Below are positions 1 to 7,478 of a stretch of 15,671 nucleotides of DNA, one piece after another. Both the position numbers and the translations under genes were made by a program. Position 1 is the first letter of the stretch. Each line of letters opens with the position of its first letter. The DNA is from JBMNNU01 sp050942695 (lineage in GTDB: Bacteria; Chloroflexota; UBA6077), in assembly GCA_050942695.1 (NCBI GenBank), contig JBMNNU010000046.1, forward strand, positions 1 through 15,671, given 5' to 3'. The notes under the pieces were generated by a model. That model was given only the letters and a program-made list of their open reading frames with translations. It ran no database searches and was not told the DNA's origin.

Positions 1-2286
1 ATTGCCGACCAGTACTATGCAACTGAGCATGAGCCCCCGGCGCCCTGTGAGCGCACAAAAGAAGAAAAAATAGCCATCATCGGCTCTGGGCCTGCCGGCC
101 TCACTGCGGCTCAAGACCTGGTCAAGATGGGTTACGGCGTCACCGTATTTGAAGCCTTACCAGTTGCAGGTGGAATGATGAGGGTTGGCATCCCCGCCTA
201 CCGCCTGCCGAGAAAGCTGATAGAGCGCGAGATAGCGGATATAGAAGCCCTCGGTGTGGAGATCCGCACCGGTGTCCGGGTAGGCCAGGATATAACCCTT
301 GACCAGTTGCGAGCGCAGGGATACAACGCCATTTTCATGGCTATCGGCGCTCACAAGGGACAGCGCCTCGGTGTCGAGGGTGAAGACCTCAAGGAAGTGA
401 TGGAGGCAACCAACTTCCTGCGCGAGGTCAACCTTGGACAGCGGAACCAGGTAAAAGGCCGAGTGGTGGTAGTTGGTGGCGGCAACACCGCCATCGACGC
501 TGCGCGCACGGCTGTCAGACTGGGAGCAAAGAGCGTCACCCTGCTGTATCGCCGCACTAGGGCTGAGATGCCAGCACAGGCAAGTGAAGTCGACGCCGCC
601 GAACACGAAGGGGTCAAGATTGGGCTCCTGGTGTCGCCAGTTGGCTTCAAGGGGCAGAATGGCTGTGTTTCTAAGATAGTGTGTCAGCGAATGGAACTTG
701 GGGAGCCTGATGCCAGCGGGCGGCGAAGACCCGTACCTATTGCCGGATCTGAGTTCGAGGTTGAAGCAGACACGGTGATTATGGCTATCGGCCAGGTCCC
801 AGACGTGGCAGGCTGCGGGGATGGATTAGAGGTTGGCCGCAACGGTACCATCGTAGCCGATCCTCTGACCATGGCTACCAACCTGGAAGGAGTGTTCTCC
901 GGCGGTGATGCGGTTACCGGCCCTGCCTTCCTGGTAGATGCCATTGACGCAGGCCACAGGGCGGCTGAATCGATAGATCGCTACCTCAGGGGCGAGGAGC
1001 TAGTAGTTCCCGCTGCCAAGGTACCTGTCGCCAAGCTCACACCGGAGGATATCCAGGAGACCTTTGAGAACGGGCTAGCTTCCAGAGCGGCCCGCCAAGC
1101 GGTGCGCGAACTACCGGTGGAGGAGCGTTTTAGCGACGACCCGTTCAAAGAGGTGGAACTAGGCTTCACTGAAGAAATGGCGTTGCAGGAAGCTGAGCGT
1201 TGCCTGAACTGCGGCATCTGCTCCGAGTGCGGCGAGTGCGCTCGCGTTTGCCAGTCCGCCGCGGTGATCCACGACGACACAGAAAAGCTGTTGGAGTTCA
1301 AGGTAGGCGCGCTCGTAGCAGCTACCGGTTTCGAATTGTACGATAAAGCCCGGATACCCGAGTATGGTGCCGGCAAGTATAAAGATGTAATCGATGGTAT
1401 CGAGCTAGAGAGGATGCTTTCAGCCTCAGGTCCCTTTGCGGGACAGGTTAAGCGCCCATCCGACGGTAAGACACCGAAGGACGTGGTGTTTATCCAATGC
1501 GTTGGGTCGAGAGATCCAGAGCGAGGTGTATCTCATTGCTCGAGAGTGTGCTGCATGTACACGGCCAAGCACGCAGCACTATTGAAGCGGCGAGTGCCCG
1601 ATGCTCAATCGTACATATTCTACATGGACGTTCGATCGCCAGGAAAGGGCTACGAAGAGTTCGTTCAGCGAGTGGTCGATGAATCAGGAGCGATTTATCT
1701 GAGAGGCCGCGTTTCCAAGCTGTTCGAAGAAGATGGAAAGATCGTGGTATGGGGCGCAGATACGCTTAGCGGTAAGAAAATTGAGATTAAAGCCGACCTA
1801 GTGGTTCTGGCTATGGCTATGATGCCATCATCGACTGCGAAAGATCTGGCTCAAAAGATGAGAATCCAGACAGACGAAGTCGGTTGGTTCAGCGAGGCTC
1901 ACCTGAAGCTCCGGCCTGTCGACAGCCTAACCCAGGGCATTTACCTGGCGGGCTGCGCTCAGGGGCCCAAAGATATCTCGGACGCCGTTACTCAGGGATG
2001 TGGCGCGGCGAGCAAAGTGCTGGCTCTGTTCTCCAGACCAGAGATGATACTGGATCCGCTGGTCGCGGCAGTAGAAGAGGACCTCTGCAAGGGCTGCGGG
2101 ATCTGCGTTGAGGCTTGTAACTACAACGCGCGCTACGTGGATCCGATTAAGCGCGTTGCAGTGGTGAGGGAAGCGGCATGCCAGAGTTGTGGCGCCTGCG
2201 CAGTAGCGTGCCCCAATAAAGCCGCAACCATGAAGAACAACATCCCTTCACAGATGATGGCTCTGGTAGACGCACTATTGTCTTAG
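1..2286 (+). CDS. hdrA: GltD-HdrA fusion: NAD(P)H-linked FAD/Fe-S oxidoreductase (5' partial)
   Basis: The frame is open from base 1, so the gene starts upstream; the ATG at 127 lies inside the first FAD motif and is not the start. The visible 761 codons run as follows. A GltD-like flavoprotein half has an FAD motif GSGPAGL (about 85-108), an NAD(P) site GGGNTAIDAA (about 475-505) followed by an RR pair that in GltD relatives favours NADPH, and a second FAD motif GGDAVTGPA (about 900-930). Next comes a six-cysteine cluster CLNCGICSECGECARVC (1201-1251). The HdrA-type half carries VGSRD and CSRVCCMY (about 1500-1560). Two C-terminal [4Fe-4S] motifs lie at about 2086-2125 and 2182-2212. Family knowledge suggests cytoplasmic electron exchange between NAD(P)H and Hdr partners. 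The missing N terminus probably carries another Fe-S segment, as in GltD. The NAD(P)H role is inferred from the domain, not shown. Confidence 0.9.
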   Translation: MADQYYATEHEPPAPCERTKEEKIAIIGSGPAGLTAAQDLVKMGYGVTVFEALPVAGGMMRVGIPAYRLPRKLIEREIADIEALGVEIRTGVRVGQDITLDQLRAQGYNAIFMAIGAHKGQRLGVEGEDLKEVMEATNFLREVNLGQRNQVKGRVVVVGGGNTAIDAARTAVRLGAKSVTLLYRRTRAEMPAQASEVDAAEHEGVKIGLLVSPVGFKGQNGCVSKIVCQRMELGEPDASGRRRPVPIAGSEFEVEADTVIMAIGQVPDVAGCGDGLEVGRNGTIVADPLTMATNLEGVFSGGDAVTGPAFLVDAIDAGHRAAESIDRYLRGEELVVPAAKVPVAKLTPEDIQETFENGLASRAARQAVRELPVEERFSDDPFKEVELGFTEEMALQEAERCLNCGICSECGECARVCQSAAVIHDDTEKLLEFKVGALVAATGFELYDKARIPEYGAGKYKDVIDGIELERMLSASGPFAGQVKRPSDGKTPKDVVFIQCVGSRDPERGVSHCSRVCCMYTAKHAALLKRRVPDAQSYIFYMDVRSPGKGYEEFVQRVVDESGAIYLRGRVSKLFEEDGKIVVWGADTLSGKKIEIKADLVVLAMAMMPSSTAKDLAQKMRIQTDEVGWFSEAHLKLRPVDSLTQGIYLAGCAQGPKDISDAVTQGCGAASKVLALFSRPEMILDPLVAAVEEDLCKGCGICVEACNYNARYVDPIKRVAVVREAACQSCGACAVACPNKAATMKNNIPSQMMALVDALLS

Positions 2287-2365
2287 AAAGTGCTGAGTGC
2301 TACGTGCTGGGTGCTGCGACCTAGCGGTTAGACCAAAGCACTCAGCACTCAGCACCTAGCACTTA
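2287..2365. repeat. Inverted array of 7-bp units (heptamer hairpin 1)
   Basis: Directly after the stop codon at 2284-2286, the left arm 2287-2315 repeats a 7-bp unit with core GTGCT four times. The right arm 2337-2365 repeats the complementary unit with core AGCAC four times. About 24 of 29 positions pair across a loop of about 21 bases. No T-run follows, so it is not a standard rho-independent terminator. It fills almost the whole gap before hdrC and ends just before the hdrC ribosome binding site. The function is unknown. Confidence 0.85.
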
Positions 2366-2377
2366 GGGTGAGGACAA

Positions 2378-2974
2378 ATGGCCGTGACACAGCAAGCAAT
2401 AGGGACGATCAACCCTGGTTTTCAATTCCTGGAGACCGTCCAGGATCATAGTGGCCAGGCCGTAAGCAGTTGCTATCGCTGCTTGAAGTGCAGCGCCGGA
2501 TGCCCAATGGCCGAAGAGATGGACTACCCACCGGACAAGATCGTAAGGATGGTCCAGCTCGGCCTCAAGGAAACAGCGTTGCGGAGTAGGGCTATATGGC
2601 TGTGTACAGGCTGCTTAGCCTGCTCAGACCGATGCCCTAATGGGATAGACGTGGCTAAAGTGATGGATACGCTCAAGCAGGTAGCTATGGCGGAGCGGTA
2701 TCCGTCTGGAGAACCCCGGATCTCCGGGTTCCACAAAGACTTCCTCGGAGTGGTCAAACAGTACGGGCGGCTTCATGAGGCCACTCTTATGGCGCTACTT
2801 AAGCTGAAGACCAGAGACCTGATGAGCGACATGGCGGTTGGCATTAAGATGGTCCTCATGGGCAAGATCCCCATCTTGCCGCAGCGAATCCGCGGCCGCG
2901 CCGAGGTCGTCAGATTGATCGATATTGCGGCCGGAAGTAACTCGAAGCCTGCCGCCCACGGAGGGGCAAAGTGA
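2378..2974 (+). CDS. hdrC: Heterodisulfide reductase subunit C-like iron-sulfur protein
   Basis: This 198-residue protein has two classical [4Fe-4S] motifs: C32-x2-C35-x2-C38-x3-C42-P and C76-x2-C79-x2-C82-x3-C86-P. This pattern and the length match HdrC, the small ferredoxin-like subunit that carries electrons from HdrA clusters to the HdrB active site. No membrane segment is seen, so the soluble HdrC type fits better than the membrane HdrE-linked type. The ATG at 2378 is preceded by a GGTGAGG ribosome binding site at 2367-2373. The end overlaps the next gene (GTGA), which points to translational coupling with hdrB. The residues after about 135 are basic and carry no recognisable motif. Confidence 0.93.
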   Translation: MAVTQQAIGTINPGFQFLETVQDHSGQAVSSCYRCLKCSAGCPMAEEMDYPPDKIVRMVQLGLKETALRSRAIWLCTGCLACSDRCPNGIDVAKVMDTLKQVAMAERYPSGEPRISGFHKDFLGVVKQYGRLHEATLMALLKLKTRDLMSDMAVGIKMVLMGKIPILPQRIRGRAEVVRLIDIAAGSNSKPAAHGGAK

Positions 2975-3822
2975 ACTTTTCTTACTATCCCGGCTGCACC
3001 TTGCACTCCACGGGGGTCGAATTCGGTGCATCTGCTCGCGCGGTTCTCGACGCTCTTGGCGTCGAGCTAAAGGAATTGGATGACTGGAACTGCTGTGGCG
3101 CCACTTCGGGACACTCAATGGGGCACGAGCTTGGGGTGTTGCTCGCGGGCAGAAACCTGCTGATCGCCCAACAGACTGGCATGGAGCTGCTGGTTCCCTG
3201 TGTCGCCTGTTACAGCCGGCTCAGGCATGCGCAACATGCTCTCTCTGAGAACCTCGATTGGCAAAAAAAGCTCGGCTCGACGGTGGGAATAGCCTGGAAG
3301 GGCGGAGCAGTGGTAGAGTCGGCGCTCTCGATAGTAGCCAATAAGATCCCTGCTGAGGAGATCACCCAAAGGGTGAAACGACAGCTCAAGGGATTGAAAG
3401 TGGTTCCTTACTACGGTTGTCTCCTGGCTAGGCCGCGCACACTGACAGACGCGCCCAATCCGGACTATCCGATGGATTTGGATCAACTGCTCGTTAAGCT
3501 CGGAGCAGAGGTCATGGAGTGGTCGTACAAGACCGACTGCTGCGGAGCGAGCCTCTCATTGACGAGGTCGGAGCAGGTGGTTCGGCTAGTTGGGAAGCTG
3601 GTGGACAAAGCGGTTGAAGCGGGCGCAGATTGTATTGCCACAGCCTGCCCCATGTGCCAGGCGAACTTGGAGATGAGGCAGGGCAATCGTCAGATGCCAG
3701 TATTCTACTTCACGGAATTGATGGGGCTGGCCTTTGGTCTAAACGAGGCCGGCAAGTGGTGGAGTAAACATATTATTGATCCGCGACCGCTTCTCCGCCG
3801 GATCGAAAGCGCGGCGGTGTAA
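2971..3822 (+). CDS. hdrB: Heterodisulfide reductase subunit B-like protein, two CCG domains
   Basis: It is 283 residues with two complete cysteine-rich CCG domains: C9...C41-C42...C77-x2-C80 and C150...C190-C191...C226-x2-C229. In methanogen HdrB these domains bind the two noncubane [4Fe-4S] clusters where disulfide is reduced. All ten cysteines are present here, so the active-site chemistry looks intact. The start is GTG at 2971, overlapping the hdrC stop as GTGA, with a strong GGAGGGG site at 2960-2966. The order hdrC-hdrB then hdrA is common in bacterial clusters. The substrate is unknown: bacteria with such sets usually lack coenzyme M/coenzyme B, so a different disulfide or an acceptor complex is likely (inference). 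Confidence 0.94.
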   Translation: MNFSYYPGCTLHSTGVEFGASARAVLDALGVELKELDDWNCCGATSGHSMGHELGVLLAGRNLLIAQQTGMELLVPCVACYSRLRHAQHALSENLDWQKKLGSTVGIAWKGGAVVESALSIVANKIPAEEITQRVKRQLKGLKVVPYYGCLLARPRTLTDAPNPDYPMDLDQLLVKLGAEVMEWSYKTDCCGASLSLTRSEQVVRLVGKLVDKAVEAGADCIATACPMCQANLEMRQGNRQMPVFYFTELMGLAFGLNEAGKWWSKHIIDPRPLLRRIESAAV

Positions 3823-3836
3823 ACCACGTGGGCGAC

Positions 3837-3841
3837 GGGAG
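3837..3841 (+). promoter_or_regulatory. Ribosome binding site favouring the ATG at 3852
   Basis: GGGAG lies 10 bases before ATG 3852. The upstream in-frame GTG at 3828 has no convincing Shine-Dalgarno sequence, so the later start is preferred for the tandem HdrA. Using GTG 3828 would add eight residues. Confidence 0.5.
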
Positions 3842-3851
3842 TATTCATAGG

Positions 3852-6113
3852 ATGTTGGAAGATAACGGAGTAGTAGAGCAGCAGCATTCTGGTAACCGTG
3901 CGGTGCTGGTGGTAGGTGGCGGGCTGGCGGGAATGCAGGCATCGCTGCTGTTGGCTGCCACTGGCGTACATGTATACCTGGTAGACCGGGCGCCCGCGAT
4001 CGGTGGTCACCAGCCGTTGTTGGATAAAACCTTCCCCACCGACTCCTGTGGGCTTTGCTACATGTCGCCGAAGCGACATGCTGCATACTGCCCATTTGTA
4101 GAGTGCGAGCGTAACGAGCGGATATCCTTGATGGTTTCAACCGAAGTGGTAGGAATCGAAGGGGAAGCCGGCAACTTCTCGGTGAAGCTGAAAGAGAAAG
4201 CGCGGGGAGTAAAACCCGCACTCTGCACCGGATGCGATAAGTGCTCCGAGGTATGCCCCGTCGAAGTGAAGAGTGAATTCGGCGGCGGACTCGAACAGCA
4301 CAAGGCGATATATCGGCCATTCGCACAGGCGGTGCCCGAATCTTACCTGATCGATTGGGACAACTGTACCCGTTGCGGGGAATGCACGAAGGTGTGCCCC
4401 GCTGGAGCTATCGACCTGGATGGCTCTGATAAAGAACTGAAGGTCCAGGTGGGGGCGGTTATCCTGGCTCCGGGCTTCAAAGCCATCGAAGGCGGGCTCA
4501 AGACCGAGTATGGCTATGGACTTTTCCCCAACGTGGTCACCAGCATCCAACTGGAGCGGATGCTCAGCTATGGAGGCCCCACCCAAGGTGTAGCTCTCCG
4601 GCCATCGGATGGGGAACCTCCAAAGAGAGTAGCCTTCATTCAATGTGTTGGGTCCAGAGATCCTTCATGTGGACGCGATTACTGTTCGTCGATCTGCTGC
4701 ATGTATGCCGCCAAGCAGGCAACCTTGCTTACTCAACGCGAGCCGGGTACAACAGCCACCATATTCCAGATGGACCTGCGCTCCTTTGGCAAGGGTTACG
4801 ATAAATATATAGGTCGTATTCAGTCCGAAGAGGCGGTGGAGTATCGCCGCAGCGCCGTGTCTACTGTCAAGCAGGTGCCGGGCAGCAAGGACCTACTGGT
4901 CAGCTTTATCGATGCCGATGGCACCCAGAGGCAGGAAGCGTTCTCTATGGTGGTGCTCTCCGTGGGGATGGAGCCATCGCCGGGGGTTAGAGATCTGGCT
5001 GACCGCCTCGGGCTGGCTCTGAACAGCCACGGCTTCCTTGGATCGGGCGAGTTGCTCCACGAGACGACATCGATTCCAGGGATATTTGTGGCTGGTGGGG
5101 GGCGAGAGCCTATGGACGTAGCCGATGCGGTGGCCGAGGGTGCGGCAGCCGCAGGAAGCGCAGCCAGGGTATTGGGTATCCAACTGGCCAAGCCGGAAGC
5201 CGCCCCCGAGGAAAGCGTCGCCGTTGAGCAGTCGACGGAGGATGGGGCTGAGGCTGAAGAAGCGGTATCAGAGCCGGAAGTAGAACAAGAAGATGAGCAG
5301 CAAGCGGAGAGCCAGCTTCCTAAGGTAGCTGTGTTACTCTGCGACTGCGGTGGCGAGATTGGCGGGAGCATAAACCTGCAAGCTTTGGCTGATAGGGCGC
5401 TAACTTGGCCCGAGGTCGGTGACGCCAAGGTCGTAGACGGGCTATGTAAGCCCGATAGCGCCTCGATTATCGCCCAGACCGTCGGGAACAACGGAGTGGA
5501 CCGGCTCGTGTTGGGAGTATGCGCCCGGCGTAAGGTTGAAGGGCCGCTAACAGCCGCAGCGATCGAAGCAGGCCTTAACCCACAGCTTATGGAGCTGGTG
5601 AATCTGAGGGAACAGTGTGCATGGGTGCACTTTAGCGATAAAGAAGCTGCCGGAGCCAAAGCCGAGAATCTGGTTGAAATGGCGGTGGCAAAAATCGCCG
5701 GGCAAGAGGCGGTGGAGCAGTCTTCGGTGGAGATCCCAGCGACTGCGCTGGTAGTTGGCGGCGGGGTAGCGGGACTTGTAGCCGCAACCGAGTTGGCCAG
5801 CCACGGAGTTGAAGTCTGGTTAGCCGAGCGCGAGGATAACCTTGGAGGCCTTACTGAAGGAGCTTCTCCAGGGGATCGAGAACAACGATCTGGTCCACGT
5901 GATGACAGGTGCCGAAGTGGCCCAGGTGGACGGGCATCTTGGCGATTTCCGCAGCACCATTATGGTAGGAGAAGAGAAAGTCGTGCTGAACCACAGCCTG
6001 GTGATGCTGGCAACCGGTGTGGAGGAGGTGCAGCCGGGCGAGTATCTCCTTGGCGAACATCCTGGGGTGATAACCCAGATGGAGTTGTCGCAACGGCTGG
6101 CAGAAGGAGATAA
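3852..6113 (+). CDS. hdrA: Tandem HdrA-like flavoprotein, 5' part; genuine frame ends near 5850
   Basis: The first HdrA module has an FAD motif VVGGGLAGMQ (about 3910-3940), the HdrA signature TFPTDSC (about 4030-4050), an inserted two-cluster ferredoxin (cysteines from 4224 to 4256 and about 4363-4400), and VGSRD and CSSICCMY (about 4650-4710). It lacks a C-terminal ferredoxin. A Glu-rich linker (about 5190-5322) joins it to a second HdrA with the N-terminal LLCDCGGEIGG motif (about 5335-5367) and a second FAD motif VVGGGVAGLVAA (about 5751-5786). After NLGG (5838-5849) the protein becomes Arg/Gly-rich and unrelated to HdrA, while homology resumes in another frame at about 5845. The reading up to 6113 is therefore the out-of-frame tail of a damaged or mis-sequenced gene. 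The start ATG 3852 is chosen on its ribosome binding site; GTG 3828 is the alternative. Confidence 0.85.
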   Translation: MLEDNGVVEQQHSGNRAVLVVGGGLAGMQASLLLAATGVHVYLVDRAPAIGGHQPLLDKTFPTDSCGLCYMSPKRHAAYCPFVECERNERISLMVSTEVVGIEGEAGNFSVKLKEKARGVKPALCTGCDKCSEVCPVEVKSEFGGGLEQHKAIYRPFAQAVPESYLIDWDNCTRCGECTKVCPAGAIDLDGSDKELKVQVGAVILAPGFKAIEGGLKTEYGYGLFPNVVTSIQLERMLSYGGPTQGVALRPSDGEPPKRVAFIQCVGSRDPSCGRDYCSSICCMYAAKQATLLTQREPGTTATIFQMDLRSFGKGYDKYIGRIQSEEAVEYRRSAVSTVKQVPGSKDLLVSFIDADGTQRQEAFSMVVLSVGMEPSPGVRDLADRLGLALNSHGFLGSGELLHETTSIPGIFVAGGGREPMDVADAVAEGAAAAGSAARVLGIQLAKPEAAPEESVAVEQSTEDGAEAEEAVSEPEVEQEDEQQAESQLPKVAVLLCDCGGEIGGSINLQALADRALTWPEVGDAKVVDGLCKPDSASIIAQTVGNNGVDRLVLGVCARRKVEGPLTAAAIEAGLNPQLMELVNLREQCAWVHFSDKEAAGAKAENLVEMAVAKIAGQEAVEQSSVEIPATALVVGGGVAGLVAATELASHGVEVWLAEREDNLGGLTEGASPGDREQRSGPRDDRCRSGPGGRASWRFPQHHYGRRRESRAEPQPGDAGNRCGGGAAGRVSPWRTSWGDNPDGVVATAGRRR
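5190..5322 (+). other. Acidic interdomain linker in the tandem HdrA
   Basis: About 44 residues rich in Glu, Ala, Ser and Gln, with roughly 17 acidic residues and almost no hydrophobic core, sit between the end of the first HdrA module and the CDCG motif opening the second. It reads as a flexible fusion linker, showing two once-separate subunits joined in one chain. Confidence 0.7.
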
Positions 6114-6933
6114 ATGGGTAAAAGAACATCAGAGCGTGGCGATGATGCTATGCGCTGGTTCTCTGGAGCCCGGCAGGAATTACTGCAGCCGGATCTGTTG
6201 TAACCAAGCGGTGGAGAATGCGCTGCGATTGAAACAGGCCAACCCACAGTCGCGCGTTTACGTCCTTCATCGCGAGATGAGGACCTACGGTTTCTTCGAG
6301 CAGCAGTACGAGGCCGCACGTCGCGCCGGGGTGATCTTCCTGCGATACGACGTTGACCGGAAACCACAGATAGCGCCCAAAGGCGATTCCCTGGAAGTAA
6401 CCATCGGAGAGCCGCGTTTGGGCGAAGCAGTAAATCTTCAGGTAGATGCCCTGGTCCTTTCGGTGGGCATTCAACCTAGGCCGGTTGAAGCGTTGGCGAG
6501 ATCTCTGGGAATCGAGGTCGACGAGAACGGTTTCTTCGTCGAAACCAACGTTAAGACCCGTTCTACTGAATCCCCACGACCGGGAGTTTTCTTGTGTGGG
6601 GGTTGCCAGGGGCCTAAGTCGATAGCCGATACGCTCGTGCACGCCAAGGCTGCCGCCATGCGAGCCTTAGCCCTGCTAGGCTCTGGTTCGGTAGAAGTGC
6701 CTGCTACGCATCCTCTGGTCAACACCAGGATCTGCAGTGGGTGCGGGCTTTGCGTGGAGGCATGTAGCTTCGGCGCCAGGTTTATCGATCCCGACAAGAA
6801 CGTATCCCGCCTTATCGACGTCCTGTGCCAGGGGTGCGGCAACTGCGCCGCTGTGTGCCCCAACGGCACCACTCAGCAGGGGGGCTTTGCCAGCAAGCAG
6901 ATGCTTGCACTTCTGGATGTAGCCGTAGGTTAG
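5842..6933 (+). CDS. hdrA: Tandem HdrA-like flavoprotein, 3' part in the shifted frame
   Basis: This frame continues the second HdrA module: the rest of the FAD domain (ATGVEEVQPGEY at about 6012-6047), CAGSLEPGRNYCSRICC (about 6150-6200), a FAD-binding stretch GVFLCGGCQGPKSIADT (about 6583-6633), and a C-terminal two-cluster ferredoxin with cysteines from 6733 to 6774 and about 6826-6860. It is most likely the 3' half of the gene starting at 3852, not an independent protein, because it lacks the first Rossmann motif of its own FAD domain. TTG 5842 is simply the first possible start; a weak GAGG lies at 5832-5835. The C terminus closely parallels that of the GltD-HdrA gene (Q/M-M-ALxD near the end), marking the two as paralogues. 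Confidence 0.82.
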   Translation: MEALLKELLQGIENNDLVHVMTGAEVAQVDGHLGDFRSTIMVGEEKVVLNHSLVMLATGVEEVQPGEYLLGEHPGVITQMELSQRLAEGDKWVKEHQSVAMMLCAGSLEPGRNYCSRICCNQAVENALRLKQANPQSRVYVLHREMRTYGFFEQQYEAARRAGVIFLRYDVDRKPQIAPKGDSLEVTIGEPRLGEAVNLQVDALVLSVGIQPRPVEALARSLGIEVDENGFFVETNVKTRSTESPRPGVFLCGGCQGPKSIADTLVHAKAAAMRALALLGSGSVEVPATHPLVNTRICSGCGLCVEACSFGARFIDPDKNVSRLIDVLCQGCGNCAAVCPNGTTQQGGFASKQMLALLDVAVG

Positions 6934-7031
6934 CCCTGAGTCCGCGTCTTGAGTCCTGAGTCAAGCGACATAAACAAAAAGGACGCAGGACTCAGTACTC
7001 AGGACAATGAATCCTGAAAGCTGATAGCTGA
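6934..7031. repeat. Inverted array of 7-bp units plus a second heptamer family (hairpin 2)
   Basis: Immediately after the stop at 6931-6933, units with core TGAGT recur (about 6935-6962) and their complement ACTCA recurs on the right (about 6981-7005), with an A-rich loop between. Then 7011-7031 carries three 7-bp units ending CTGA (CCTGA, GCTGA, GCTGA), the same family that dominates hairpin 3. The gap to mvhD holds nothing else except its ribosome binding site. Confidence 0.8.
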
Positions 7032-7045
7032 AAAAGAGGTTTGCC

Positions 7046-7468
7046 ATGGCTGAATTTGAGCCGAGAATCATCGCCTTTCTGTGTAACTGGTGCACCTACA
7101 CGGGCGCAGACCTAGCCGGTACGACACGCTCGCTTTACCCACACAACGTGCGCATCGTCCGGATCATGTGCACCGGAGCCCTAGACCCCATATACGTGGT
7201 AAAGCCACTGTTGGAGGGGGCAGATGGAGTGCTGGTTGGTGGATGCCACCCGGGTGACTGCCACTACGTTAATGGCAACTTGAAGGCTCGACGCCGGATG
7301 GCAACCTTGAAGACAGTCCTTTCCGAGTTCGGGCTGGAAGACGAGAGGGTGTGGGTGCGGTGGATCTCCGCGAGCGAAGGTAAGCGCTTCGCTCAAACGA
7401 TCGAAGAGATGACGACGCGCCTTAAAGAATTGGGGCCGAATCCGCTGGCAGTCCAGTGGGCTATATAG
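7046..7468 (+). CDS. mvhD: MvhD-family [2Fe-2S] electron-transfer subunit
   Basis: This 140-residue protein matches the MvhD/FrhD family (iron-sulfur subunit delta) over its whole length. Five conserved cysteines are visible: C13-x2-C16, C42 (in MCTG), C67 and C72 (GGCHPGDCHY). In the methanogen Mvh-Hdr complex this subunit binds a [2Fe-2S] cluster and docks on HdrA to pass electrons from the hydrogenase. No hydrogenase is visible here, so the donor is probably the FrhB-like protein encoded directly downstream (inference). The ATG at 7046 has an AAGAGG site at 7034-7039 with 6-base spacing. It lies 10 bases before the next gene and is very likely co-transcribed with it. Confidence 0.95.
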   Translation: MAEFEPRIIAFLCNWCTYTGADLAGTTRSLYPHNVRIVRIMCTGALDPIYVVKPLLEGADGVLVGGCHPGDCHYVNGNLKARRRMATLKTVLSEFGLEDERVWVRWISASEGKRFAQTIEEMTTRLKELGPNPLAVQWAI

Positions 7469-7478
7469 GGGACTTGCG

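Noticed and set aside
127..129. ATG 127 as start of the first gene
   Set aside because: The same frame is open to base 1 and the FAD-binding GSGPAGL motif lies upstream of this ATG, so it is internal.
157..606. Long minus-strand open frame opposite the GltD-HdrA gene, and many similar antisense frames elsewhere
   Set aside because: Composition and lack of motifs mark them as shadows of strongly coding + strand genes; no ribosome binding site or family similarity is seen.
2287..2365. CRISPR array or rho-independent terminator
   Set aside because: Units are 7 bp without unique spacers, and no T-run follows the stem; the same holds at 6934-7031 and 8621-8668.
3739..4326. 195-residue minus-strand frame across the hdrB/hdrA junction
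   Set aside because: It is Arg- and Ser-rich, has no recognisable domain and lies opposite confirmed HdrB and HdrA motifs.
5841..5860. Programmed frameshift as explanation for the HdrA break
   Set aside because: No slippery heptamer is seen at the switch, and the expected intervening residues also seem to be missing, which a ribosomal shift would not explain.
5850..6113. The extra 88 or so residues that the first frame of the tandem HdrA adds before its stop
   Set aside because: They are Arg/Gly/Pro-rich and overlap clear HdrA sequence in the other frame, so they are an out-of-frame tail, not a domain.
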